Shown: positions 48,563 to 58,992 of the stretch, one piece after another
Numbering within the stretch: position 1 is the stretch's first letter
Layout of the letters: each line of letters opens with the position of its first letter
NCBI GenBank assembly: GCA_022376925.1
Contig: JAIOJX010000032.1
Location: forward strand, 168,975,979 to 169,039,978
Direction: 5' to 3'
Source of the DNA: Tragulus kanchil
Taxonomy: Eukaryota > Chordata > Mammalia > Artiodactyla > Tragulidae
Length of the DNA: 64,000 bases
Made by a program: the position numbers and the translations under genes
The notes under the pieces: generated by a model
Database searches by the model: none
Told to the model about the DNA's origin: nothing
Seen by the model: the letters and a program-made list of their open reading frames with translations, nothing else

Positions 48563-49005
48563 CAGGCGTGGCGGGCCCCGAGGGGCGCCCTGCTGGGCCT
48601 CCGTGCCCTGCCTGTCCTCGGGGCCGGCCTCCGGGGCGCTGGTGGTCGTGTGCGCCCGGCCTGCAGCCCGAGTCGGGAGGGGGCAGGGCAGAAGGTCAGG
48701 CGCCCCTGGGAGACAGCGCGCCTGGTGCCCCAGGCCATCAGCTGGGAGAGGCACAGAGGGACCAGGTCCCTGTGCCCTTCATTTCGTGGTGACAAACCCT
48801 CCTCTCTCTCCCAGAGCTGGGTTGGCGCCTCCTGAGGACGGGCTTCTGCTGACCTGTGGGGTGAGAGGCGGGAGCCCCCTGATCTGGGAGCCCCAGCGTG
48901 AGGAGCTGGACCCCTGTGGACGGGACTAGGAAGCCGTGGGGACTCTGGGTGCCCCAGCTGAGCCAGGGGCATCCCCGCCGGGAACCGCCACTTCCGCTCC
49001 AGGTA

Positions 49006-49214
49006 GAGGCATGTGCCAAGTCGTGTCGGGCTCTGTGAGCCTGTGGGCACAGCCCCCAGGCTCCTCTGTCCATGGGATTCTCAGGCAAGAGGGCGGAGGG
49101 GGTGCCATTTCCTCCTCCGAGGGATCTTCCCGACCCAGGGATTGAACCTGCGTCTCTCAGGTCTCCGGCACTGGCGGGAGGATTCTTTACCATTAGGGCT
49201 ACCTGGGAAGCCCA
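49006..49214 (-). mobile_element. Bov-tA-type SINE, minus strand
   Basis: Read on plus: aagtcgtgtcgggctctgtg, caggctcctctgtccatggg, cccgacccagggattgaacc, and gctacctgggaagcccaggg as the reversed tRNA head. The identical copy at 50027-50235 is due to D14. Confidence 0.85.
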
Positions 49215-50026
49215 GGGTCGTGGGGAAACACTCGGGTCCCGCGCAGGAGAGTGGGTGAGCTGGTCTTGGCCTGGAGAGCCTGACCACGTCCGCATCCCTG
49301 CGGGGGACCTGAGGCTAGCGATGCGGGGGACTGTAGCCCCCGAGGGCGGGGCTGCTCCAGGTCTGAGCTCTGCGCACTTGGCGCGGGCCTGGCCCGAGGG
49401 CTCACGCCGTGGCGGGGCGCGGGGTGGCAGCAAGGGCTCCCCGGGCGGGGCTCGCAGGAGGCCCTGCCAGTCGCTGCCCGGGGCCTCGGCGCCTGGTCCC
49501 GGGAGGGTCTCCCCGGCTTTGCTTGTGCTGGCCGGGCAGGTGCAGTCCGTGCCACCCAGGCGAAGGAGGGGGTGCTGCTGCCGCAGGCGTGGCGGGCCCC
49601 GAGGGGCGCCCTGCTGGGCCTCCGTGCCCTGCCTGTCCTCGGGGCCGGCCTCCGGGGCGCTGGTGGTCGTGTGCGCCCGGCCTGCAGCCCGAGTCGGGAG
49701 GGGGCAGGGCAGAAGGTCAGGCGCCCCTGGGAGACAGCGCGCCTGGTGCCCCAGGCCATCAGCTGGGAGAGGCACAGAGGGACCAGGTCCCTGTGCCCTT
49801 CATTTCGTGGTGACAAACCCTCCTCTCTCTCCCAGAGCTGGGTTGGCGCCTCCTGAGGACGGGCTTCTGCTGACCTGTGGGGTGAGAGGCGGGAGCCCCC
49901 TGATCTGGGAGCCCCAGCGTGAGGAGCTGGACCCCTGTGGACGGGACTAGGAAGCCGTGGGGACTCTGGGTGCCCCAGCTGAGCCAGGGGCATCCCCGCC
50001 GGGCACCGCCACTTCCGCTCCAGGTA

Positions 50027-50235
50027 GAGGCATGTGCCAAGTCGTGTCGGGCTCTGTGAGCCTGTGGGCACAGCCCCCAGGCTCCTCTGTCCATGGGATT
50101 CTCAGGCAAGAGGGCGGAGGGGGTGCCATTTCCTCCTCCGAGGGATCTTCCCGACCCAGGGATTGAACCTGCGTCTCTCAGGTCTCCGGCACTGGCGGGA
50201 GGATTCTTTACCATTAGGGCTACCTGGGAAGCCCA
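50027..50235 (-). mobile_element. Bov-tA-type SINE, D14 copy
   Basis: Identical to 49006-49214. Present because of duplication D14. Confidence 0.85.
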
Positions 50236-50689
50236 GGGTCGTGGGGAAACACTCGGGTCCCGCGCAGGAGAGTGGGTGAGCTGGTCTTGGCCTGGAGAGC
50301 CTGACCACGTCCGCATCCCTGCGGGGGACCTGAGGCTAGCGATGCGGGGGACTGTAGCCCCCGAGGGCGGGGCTGCTCCAGGTCTGAGCTCTGCGCACTT
50401 GGCGCGGGCCTGGCCCGAGGGCTCACGCCGTGGCGGGGCGCGGGGTGGCAGCAAGGGCTCCCCGGGCGGGGCTCGCAGGAGGCCCTGCCAGTCGCTGCCC
50501 GGGGCCTCGGCGCCTGGTCCCGGGAGGGTCTCCCCGGCTTTGCTTGTGCTGGCCGGGCAGGTGCAGTCCGTGCCACCCAGGCGAAGCTTGAGTGATGGGG
50601 GCGTGGGGGGCGCAAGTGCTGCTCCGGCCTGGGCTCGGCCGTGCACATAGACGCCACGGCTCCCCCAGGCCCCGGCGCCTGCCTCCGCT

Positions 50690-51085
50690 GCCCCAGGGAT
50701 TGTGGGGGGATACTGGGTGTTAATGAGCAACTTTGGAGTTCTGGGCAACAAAAGCGGGGAAGCCGAGGGCGGCCGCCGGGCGTGAGGGAGCCCGTAAACC
50801 GCCCCCTCCTGCGGGCGGGCGCTCGCTGGGCGCGAGGCGCTGGGGTTTAAGACCCAGGCTGATTGGAATTTTTTATGAGTTATTTCTTACACGGGTACTA
50901 ACAGTTCTTTTGAGATAATAACACCGCGCAGGAAGGTTTTTAAAGACCCTCCGGAATGGGAGTTTGATGAGCAATCAGGCCGGGCTCCTCTCCGCCCGGG
51001 GCGGCTCTAATTTCCTGCGTTTCTCTTCTTTTTATTGTCTCTCTGGGGGGAGCGGAGGCGCTGCCTCCGATAGGAAAGCCCCTTA
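50690..51085. promoter_or_regulatory. AT-rich candidate conserved element
   Basis: A long AT-rich island in GC-rich DNA, with ctgattggaattttttatga (inverted CCAAT), ttttgagataataacaccg and ttctttttattgtctctctg (SOX/HOX-like). A pair of GATA-type sites (gataggaaag, ccttatcgc) lies at its edge. No repeat recognised. Copied at about 51758-52151 by D15. Confidence 0.35.
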
Positions 51086-51224
51086 TCGCAGTCGACGCGG
51101 TCTCTCCCCAGCTGGGACTGGGGCTGGAGACGCCGCTGTGCTCAGGGTGTCCGGCCAGCCTCGGCCGGGAGGCCAGCCCTCGGGAGAGGCCGGCGGACGG
51201 CGGCCCTGGGCCTGGGCCGAGGGG

Positions 51225-51240
51225 CCACCAGGTGGCGCTG
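51225..51240 (+). promoter_or_regulatory. CTCF-type core motif
   Basis: ccaccaggtggcgctg fits every position of the published CTCF core (CCASYAGRKGGCRS). The D15 copy is at 52291-52306. Occupancy cannot be judged from sequence. Confidence 0.55.
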
Positions 51241-52400
51241 GAGGACCGGCCCGGAGGCCCGGCGGGCCCCAGCCGGGCGCGGGAGAGACGGGCCTGCCAC
51301 CATCTCAGGCCCGTCCACTAGGCACCCCGGGGGCCGGTGAGGGCCTTTTGCTTCCCAAAGGCAGGGCCGGCCAGGGGTGCAGCTTCTGCCGGGTGAGGAC
51401 AGCCCGCACTCACAGGCCCTGGCAGCGCCGTGCGGGGGGTCTCGAGGTACCCTGGGGAGTCCCAGCCTGGGGGAAGACGCGTCCCCTCAGGACACCCCGC
51501 TCCTCGGTGGGGGGTCGGCCCTGCTCGAAGGACAAGGCTGTGCACAGAGGGACGAGGTGCCCGTGGGCCCCACGGGCGAGGGAGGGGCTCCCCGCCTGCC
51601 GGCCGGGCCTTTGACTCTGGGCTCACCCCCACGCCCACCTGTCTTTGCCGGACGGGAGCCAGGCTGTGCCCTGGGAGGGCCTGGGCCCCGGTGGATGCTG
51701 GGTCAGGGGTCACAGACCGCCCTGGGGCCCCCCAGGCCCCGGCGCCTGCCTCCGCTGCCCCAGGGATTGTGGGGGGATACTGGGTGTTAATGAGCAACTT
51801 TGGAGTTCTGGGCAACAAACGCGGGGACGCCGAGGGCGGCCGCCGGGCGTGAGGGAGCCCGTAAACCGCCCCCTCCTGCGGGCGGGCGCTCGCTGGGCGC
51901 AGGCGCTGGGGTTTAAGACCCAGGCTGATTGGAATTTTTTATGAGTTATTTCTTACACGGGTACTAACAGTTCTTTTGAGATAATAACACCGCGCAGGAA
52001 GGTTTTTAAAGACCCTCCGGAATGGGAGTTTGATGAGCAATCAGGCCGGGCTCCTCTCCGCCCGGGGCGGCTCTAATTTCCTGCGTTTCTCTTCTTTTTA
52101 TTGTCTCTCTGGGGGGAGCGGAGGCGCTGCCTCCGATAGGAAAGCCCCTTATCGCAGTCGACGCGGTCTCTCCCCAGCTGGGACTGGGGCTGGAGACGCC
52201 GCTGTGCTCAGGGTGTCCGGCCAGCCTCGGCCGGGAGGCCAGCCCTCGGGAGAGGCCGGCGGACGGCGGCCCTGGGCCTGGGCCGAGGGGCCACCAGGTG
52301 GCGCTGGAGGACCGGCCCGGAGGCCCGGCGGGCCCCAGCCGGGCGCGGGAGAGACGGGCCTGCCACCATCTCAGGCCCGTCCACTAGGCACCCCGGGGGC

Positions 52401-54635
52401 CGGTGAGGGCCTTTTGCTTCCCAAAGGCAGGGCCGGCCAGGGGTGCAGCTTCTGCCGGGTGAGGACAGCCCGCACTCACAGGCCCTGGCAGCGCCGTGCG
52501 GGGGGTCTCGAGGTACCCTGGGGAGTCCCAGCCTGGGGGAAGACGCGTCCCCTCAGGACACCCCGCTCCTCGGTGGGGGGTCGGCCCTGCTCGAAGGACA
52601 AGGCTGTGCACAGAGGGACGAGGTGCCCGTGGGCCCCACGGGCGAGGGAGGGGCTCCCCGCCTGCCGGCCGGGCCTTTGACTCTGGGCTCACCCCCACGC
52701 CCACCTGTCTTTGCCGGACGGGAGCCAGGCTGTGCCCTGGGAGGGCCTGGGCACCGCGGTGGATGCTGGGTCAGGGGGTCACAGACCGCCCTGGGGCCCC
52801 AGCCAGCCCTCCTGAGAGCACTGCAGAGGGCTGGGGTCTGCCTGAGCAGGAAGACCAGGGATGGGGTGAGTGTCCCGGGGGTTGCTCAGGACAGCTCTGG
52901 GGCTGGGGTGGGCAGCCCCGAGCCCTCCCGGCAGGGCTCCGGCGGCCTGTGCTGGTGGGCGGAGGGGCAGGCCTGCGGCCACACTGCCTGCTGCCGGTGG
53001 GAGTGGTCTTGAAAAATGGCCCGGGGCGTTTCGTTTTCTCTGGACGGATGCCCCATGTCCCGAGGGGACCCGGGGATGCCCTCCGGGGGGCCCTGGACAT
53101 GGCCTCTTTGTGGTCCTGTGCTCGGCTGACTCCGCCCATGCGCTCGCCCCGCCGGGGACGCCTTCCGGGCGGGCCTCGGGCCGTCGCAGAGGGAGGAGCC
53201 CGCCTCGCCGCGGGCGGGGTCTGTCGTGGGGAGCCCCCAGGAGACAGGGCTGCTCGGCTGCCCCCGGAGGCCCTGCCCCTGGCTGGCCACGTCCAGCAGC
53301 CGCCCCTCCCCACACCCGCCCGGGGACGGGACACCTGCCCCCAGACCTGTCTCACTTCACCTTCTCCGCACTCCAACCATGGTCCTGCCCGACCACGCTC
53401 CCTGCGCTGAGCGCGGGGGTTCTGAAGAATCACCTGCCACAGGCGCTTATTTAAATCCCGGTGATATGAGCGGACAGTGGGGAGGCCACCGCCGGCCGCC
53501 GTCAGCCAGACTGCTGAACTGGCAGTTTCCACGGTGAGGGCCTTTGCTTCCCAAAGGCAGGGCCGGCCAGGGGTGCAGCTTCTGCCGGTGAGGACAGCCG
53601 CACTCACCCTGGGGGGGAGTCCCACCCCCTGGGGAAGACGCTCCTCAGGACACCCCGCTCCTCGGTGGGGGGTCGGCCCTGCTCGAAGGACAAGGCTGTG
53701 CACAGAGGGACGAGGTGCCCGTGGGCCCCACGGGCGAGGGAGGGGCTCCCCGCCTGCCGGCCGGGCCTTTGACTCTGGGCTCACCCCCACGCCCACCTGT
53801 CTTTGCCGGACGGGAGCCAGGCTGTGCCCTGGGAGGGCCTGGGCACCGCGGTGGATGCTGGGTCAGGGGGTCACAGACCGCCCTGGGGCCCCAGCCAGCC
53901 CTCCTGAGAGCACTGCAGAGGGCTGGGGTCTGCCTGAGCAGGAAGACCAGGGATGGGGTGAGTGTCCCGGGGGTTGCTCAGGACAGCTCTGGGGCTGGGG
54001 TGGGCAGCCCCGAGCCCTCCCGGCAGGGCTCCGGCGGCCTGTGCTGGTGGGCGGAGGGGCAGGCCTGCGGCCACACTGCCTGCTGCCGGTGGGAGTGGTC
54101 TTGAAAAATGGCCCGGGGCGTTTCGTTTTCTCTGGACGGATGCCCCATGTCCCGAGGGGACCCGGGGATGCCCTCCGGGGGGCCCTGGACATGGCCTCTT
54201 TGTGGTCCTGTGCTCGGCTGACTCCGCCCATGCGCTCGCCCCGCCGGGGACGCCTTCCCGGGCGGGCCTCGGGCCGTCGCAGAGGGAGGAGCCCGCCTCG
54301 CCGCGGGCGGGGTCTGTCGTGGGGAGCCCCCAGGAGACAGGGCTGCTCGGCTGCCCCCGGAGGCCCTGCCCCTGGCTGGCCACGTCCAGCAGCCGCCCCT
54401 CCCCACACCCGCCCGGGGACGGGACACCTGCCCCCAGACCTGTCTCACTTCACCTTCTCCGCACTCCAACCATGGTCCTGCCCGACCACGCTCCCTGCGC
54501 TGAGCGCGGGGGTTCTGAAGAATCACCTGCCACAGGCGCTTATTTAAATCCCGGTGACTGATGAGCGCGGACAGTGGGGAGGCCACCGCCGGCCGCCGTC
54601 AGCCAGACTGCTGAACTGGCAGTTTCCACGGTGAG
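52401..54635. repeat. Tandem duplication D16
   Basis: Copy A is about 52401-53538 and copy B about 53532-54635. The offset is 1131 at the start and falls to about 1092 after a deletion of roughly 40 bp in copy B near 53610. Errors are dense in the first 120 bases of copy B and the last 80 of copy A, and absent elsewhere. It overlaps D15 copy B, so this segment exists three times. Confidence 0.9.
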
Positions 54636-56626
54636 CGCCAAGGCGCCCGCTCGGAGGCTCATCCCGGAGGGGCGTGCTCTCCGCGCCCCTCAGCCCCGTG
54701 CTCCTCCAGGGCGCCGTGCCGTGCCCTTGGCGGCCCTCGCAGGGAGAGCCCGGGGGTCCCGTCTGACCGCAGGTGCTCTGGGAAGCACCGGGGGCCGGAG
54801 GGCCTCGGGAGCACGTGGCCGCGCAGGGGAGGCTGGGCTGCCCCGGCAGAGGTCGGGAGTAGGAGACGGCCCCAGGGTCCCCTCAGGATGAAAGGCTGGG
54901 TCGGGAGGAGAGGAAGTAGGACTGGGGTGAGGAGGGGGCCCAGGGAGGCCGGGGTGGAACTCTCTCAGCCTGCTCTGAGTGTGGCCTGGGACACGAGTAG
55001 GGACAGGTGGCCGGGGAGGGCAGGGCTGCGCCCAGGGTCGGGCCCCTGGCGCCTAGGACTGGCCATCGCGAGGCCCGCCCCGAGCCCCAGGAAGGAGGCC
55101 CACAGGGTGCGGAGTGCGGGCGGGAGAGCCCGCTTTGCCAGGGAGGGCCGCGCCTGCTCCCTGGTGCCATGTGGGAGGCACCTGGGAATTGACCACCCGC
55201 CCCCGCCTCGCCCCCGGGCTCCCCGCATTCCTGCTTCTCAGCCAGGCTGGGCGGAGGACAGAGACACAGCGTCCTGTGTTTTAGCCTTCAGTGCCCAGTG
55301 AAGAGGGGACCGGCCGCTGTGGGCCTCGCCGCGCCTGCAGCACAAGCTAAAGGACGGGGCCACTGCCCGGGAGGGGAGAGGCGGGAGGTGCGGCCCGGCG
55401 TGGCAGGCTGCTCGAGGCGGGGCACAGCGGCCGGCGGGCCAGGCGGGCGAACGCGGGGCTGCCCTGCCGCGGGCACTGCTCCTCTTGGTCCCAGCCCAGC
55501 GGGGAGCCCCAGCCCCGCCTGGCGGAGTCGCCTTTTCTTCTCTTGGCCGCAGGGTGGACCCGCGGGTCCCGTCCCCGCCTGCCGCATGGAGGAGGCGCGG
55601 CTGCCGGCAGCTTCCGCGGCTTCCATGCGGCTGCGAGCACGCGTGTGCCCGTGCCGTGCGTGTGTCGTGTGGCGCCCGCAGGGGTAGGCGTGTGTGTGCG
55701 CTGGGAGCCTGGGCCCCCGCCGCGTCTGTGGTCCAGAGAGGGCGCGGGGACCCAGGCTGACGGCAGCCGCCCTGGCCTCCGGGCCTCTCCGGGTGGACTC
55801 AGCAGGGCGGAGCGTCTGTGACAGACGCGTGGAGCTGGTCTCCAGCCCTGCGGGACCCGGGAGCCCCGGGCAGGGCTGGGGGCGGGGCGGGGCGGGAGGC
55901 GCTGGGCGGCGGGCTGCCTGGGTCCTGGAGCGGGTGGCCCCGGTGCTCTGGTGCCCGGAGGTCCTTCCTGACCCGGGCCTCCGCCTGCTCCTCCGTCAAG
56001 GGCGGGCTGGTCTGGTGGCCGCCGAGGGCAGCTCCGGCTCTGCAGGTCAGCGACTCTGAGAGCCCCGAGGGCTGGACAGGAGGCCGCCCCCCAGCAGAGG
56101 AGGCCGTGCCTCCTGAGCCCCGTCTGGCCGCCGGTGTGTCCGGCCGCTTGGCGTCAGCGGCTCCACGGCCCCCAGCCATGCCGGCCTGGCGCTTCACGGG
56201 CCAAGTGACCCCTCGGGGTGGACGCCTGAGCTTGGGGCTGAAGAACGGAAGCCCTGGGCAGGGCCTGGGGAGGCTGGTGCTCAGCCGGGTGAAGGAGGAA
56301 GTAATCAGTGAGCTTGCGTGGCCAGGAGGGCAAGGGGCTGGCTGAGGACTGAAGGTGGACCCGGGGTGGCAGCCGGAGGTTGTCACTGGCAACGCCAACC
56401 CCCCGGCTGCCGCGTCTGGGGCAGGAGGGGGCGATACTTTGCTTGGTCGGCGTGGCACCCTCCCTGGGTCCAGACGAGGGGCGCTGGGAGGCTCTGCCCC
56501 TCTGCACAGGTCGGGAGGCCCAAGTGACACAGGGACGCACAGGGACCCTGAGAGAGAGTCCGAATGGGACAGGCCCCTGGCCAGTGAGGTGGGCACCTGC
56601 CCGGTGCTGAGGGGGAACGTGCCGGG
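54636..56626. other. Intergenic, GC-rich, no gene seen
   Basis: Unique sequence, very CpG-rich at about 55290-55720. No exon recognised. Long open frames are compositional. Confidence 0.5.
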
Positions 56627-58512
56627 TGGACCCAGGCCCCAGGCGCCCGGGAGCCTGGACAGCGGGGGCACCACTGCGGGGGCTGCACGGAGTGAGGCTG
56701 TGGGTCGCGAGTGCAAACCCGCAGCTAGTGAATATTTAACAAGGCCTAACAAAAGCGCATGCATAATTAACCAGGCCGGCGCGGCGAAGCCGGTATAATT
56801 TGTCTTCTTAAAGGGGGTTTGGTAATTTGTTAAGCTGTTTTGAAATCTGCAGTCTAGCTGCGGGAGCCGTTCTGATTTCTAAATTAATTTGTGTGATTTA
56901 GAAAGTGGGAGCTTCACCCCCGCCTCCCGGCTCTGAGGGGCCCCTGGCTCGGCGCGGGCTCCGAGGTTTGTTGTGTGTTTGTTGATGGATCGAGATTGAT
57001 CAGTTGATCGACAGGTTCCTCCACGGATCTGCTGTGACGGCTGGATTCGGTGAGCTGGCCCCGAGGCCGCCCAGTGCCTGGCTCCCGGGTGAGGCAGGCG
57101 ATGTGCCCTCGCTGGTCTGGAGGCCGAGCTGAGCCCACGTCCTCAGAGGCCGAGCCCAGCACCCTCCGTCCTCGCCGGGCTCTGAGGTCAGCCGGCCACC
57201 TGCGATTAAGGACCACTTCCTCAGGGCGAGTGGGGAGAGAGGCGTCCCTGGGGCCGCCCCAGGAGGAGTGCCCCATCCCCAGCCCTGGTCTCCGGACCCC
57301 TGTGAGTCCCAGAGGACCCGTGTGGCCACCTGCTGGGGCTGAGCCCCGTCTCCGGAGGCTGTTTCAGGGTCCCCACCTGGCGGCTGCAGCCCGAGGGGAT
57401 CAGGCCGCGCGCTCTTGCCCCTGGTGGCTGGACGGAAGGCCCTCCCTCAGCCGCAGAGCTGGGAGGATGGCCAGGTGAGAGGGAAGCGGTCGCTGGGCAG
57501 AAGCCTCGGGCCCAGGAGGGCCCGAGCGGGTCGGCCTTGTCTTCGGTGCTTCCCTTGGGGGCTGCAGGCTGGACCCAGGCCCCAGGCGCCCGGGAGCCTG
57601 GACAGCGGGGGCACCACTGCGGGGGCTGCACGGAGTGAGGCTGTGGGTCGCGAGTGCAAACCCGCAGCTAGTGAATATTTAACAAGGCCTAACAAAAGCG
57701 CATGCATAATTAACCAGGCCGGCGCGGCGAAGCCGGTATAATTTGTCTTCTTAAAGGGGGTTTGGTAATTTGTTAAGCTGTTTTGAAATCTGCAGTCTAG
57801 CTGCGGGAGCCGTTCTGATTTCTAAATTAATTTGTGTGATTTAGAAAGTGGGAGCTTCACCCCCGCCTCCCGGCTCTGAGGGGCCCCTGGCTCGGCGCGG
57901 GCTCCGAGGTTTGTTGTGTGTTTGTTGATGGATCGAGATTGATCAGTTGATCGACAGGTTCCTCCACGGATCTGCTGTGACGGCTGGATTCGGTGAGCTG
58001 GCCCCGAGGCCGCCCAGTGCCTGGCTCCCGGGTGAGGCAGGCGATGTGCCCTCGCTGGTCTGGAGGCCGAGCTGAGCCCACGTCCTCAGAGGCCGAGCCC
58101 AGCACCCTCCGTCCTCGCCGGGCTCTGAGGTCAGCCGGCCACCTGCGATTAAGGACCACTTCCTCAGGGCGAGTGGGGAGAGAGGCGTCCCTGGGGCCGC
58201 CCCAGGAGGAGTGCCCCATCCCCAGCCCTGGTCTCCGGACCCCTGTGAGTCCCAGAGGACCCGTGTGGCCACCTGCTGGGGCTGAGCCCCGTCTCCGGAG
58301 GCTGTTTCAGGGTCCCCACCTGGCGGCTGCAGCCCGAGGGGATCAGGCCGCGCGCTCTTGCCCCTGGTGGCTGGACGGAAGGCCCTCCCTCAGCCGCAGA
58401 GCTGGGAGGATGGCCAGGTGAGAGGGAAGCGGTCGCTGGGCAGAAGCCTCGGGCCCAGGAGGGCCCGAGCGGGTCGGCCTTGTCTTCGGTGCTTCCCTTG
58501 GGGGCTGCAGGC
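56627..58512. repeat. Tandem duplication D17
   Basis: Copy A is about 56627-57569 and copy B 57570-58512, at a constant offset of 943, with a tggac microhomology at the joint. I noticed no internal differences. Confidence 0.95.
56720..57025. promoter_or_regulatory. AT-rich candidate conserved element (homeodomain-type sites)
   Basis: A clear AT-rich island with gcatgcataattaaccaggc, gcggtataatttgtc-like sequence, tctaaattaatttgtgtgat and a cluster of TTGAT(C/G) sites in ttgatggatcgagattgatc onwards (56981-57010). TAATTA cores and no repeat signature suggest a developmental enhancer. Copied at about 57663-57968 by D17. Confidence 0.4.
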
Positions 58513-58992
58513 TGGAGCGGGCGGGGCGGCCCCCAGGGCTCTGGGGCGAGGGCCCAGCGCTTGCACCTAAAGCCCAGCGTGGGGGGAGCATCGCCGTGCC
58601 TCTGGGCCCCCAGTCCCCAGCACCTCAGAGCTGTGCCCTCCTCCTCCTGCCCTCCGCTGTCCCGAGGATCCCTGGACGCTGGGGTCCTGGGTTCCCTTCC
58701 ACCTCTGGTGCACCTTTCGATCCCTGAGCTGGTCTGAAGCAGCCCGCTGGGTCCTGGGGCAGGGCTGGGGTGCGAGGGCAGCCTCCCCAGGCCCGAGCGC
58801 GGGCCCGGCCGCCGTCTGAGGCTGGCCCAGGACGTGCTGCCAGCCAGGCTGGGGCTGCATGGACGGCATGGCGGTAACCTCCGGGGAGACACAGGTGCTC
58901 CGTCAGCGCCGCCCCCCGGAAAGGAGCAGAGGCAGCGTGGTCGTGCCGGGTGACGTCGACGCCTGGGCCGGGTGTCCCCTCTTCTCCAGAGC

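Larger units (their letters stand above)
48541..50586. repeat. Tandem duplication D14
   Basis: Copy A is about 48541-49561 and copy B 49562-50586, at an offset of 1021. It starts inside the last bases of D13. One substitution noticed (48982 region, gggaaccgcc against gggcaccgcc). Confidence 0.94.
50663..52798. repeat. Tandem duplication D15
   Basis: Copy A is about 50663-51730 and copy B about 51731-52798, at an offset of about 1066-1067. Small differences near the start of copy B (51819-51905), including a one-base deletion in gcgaggcgct. Confidence 0.93.
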
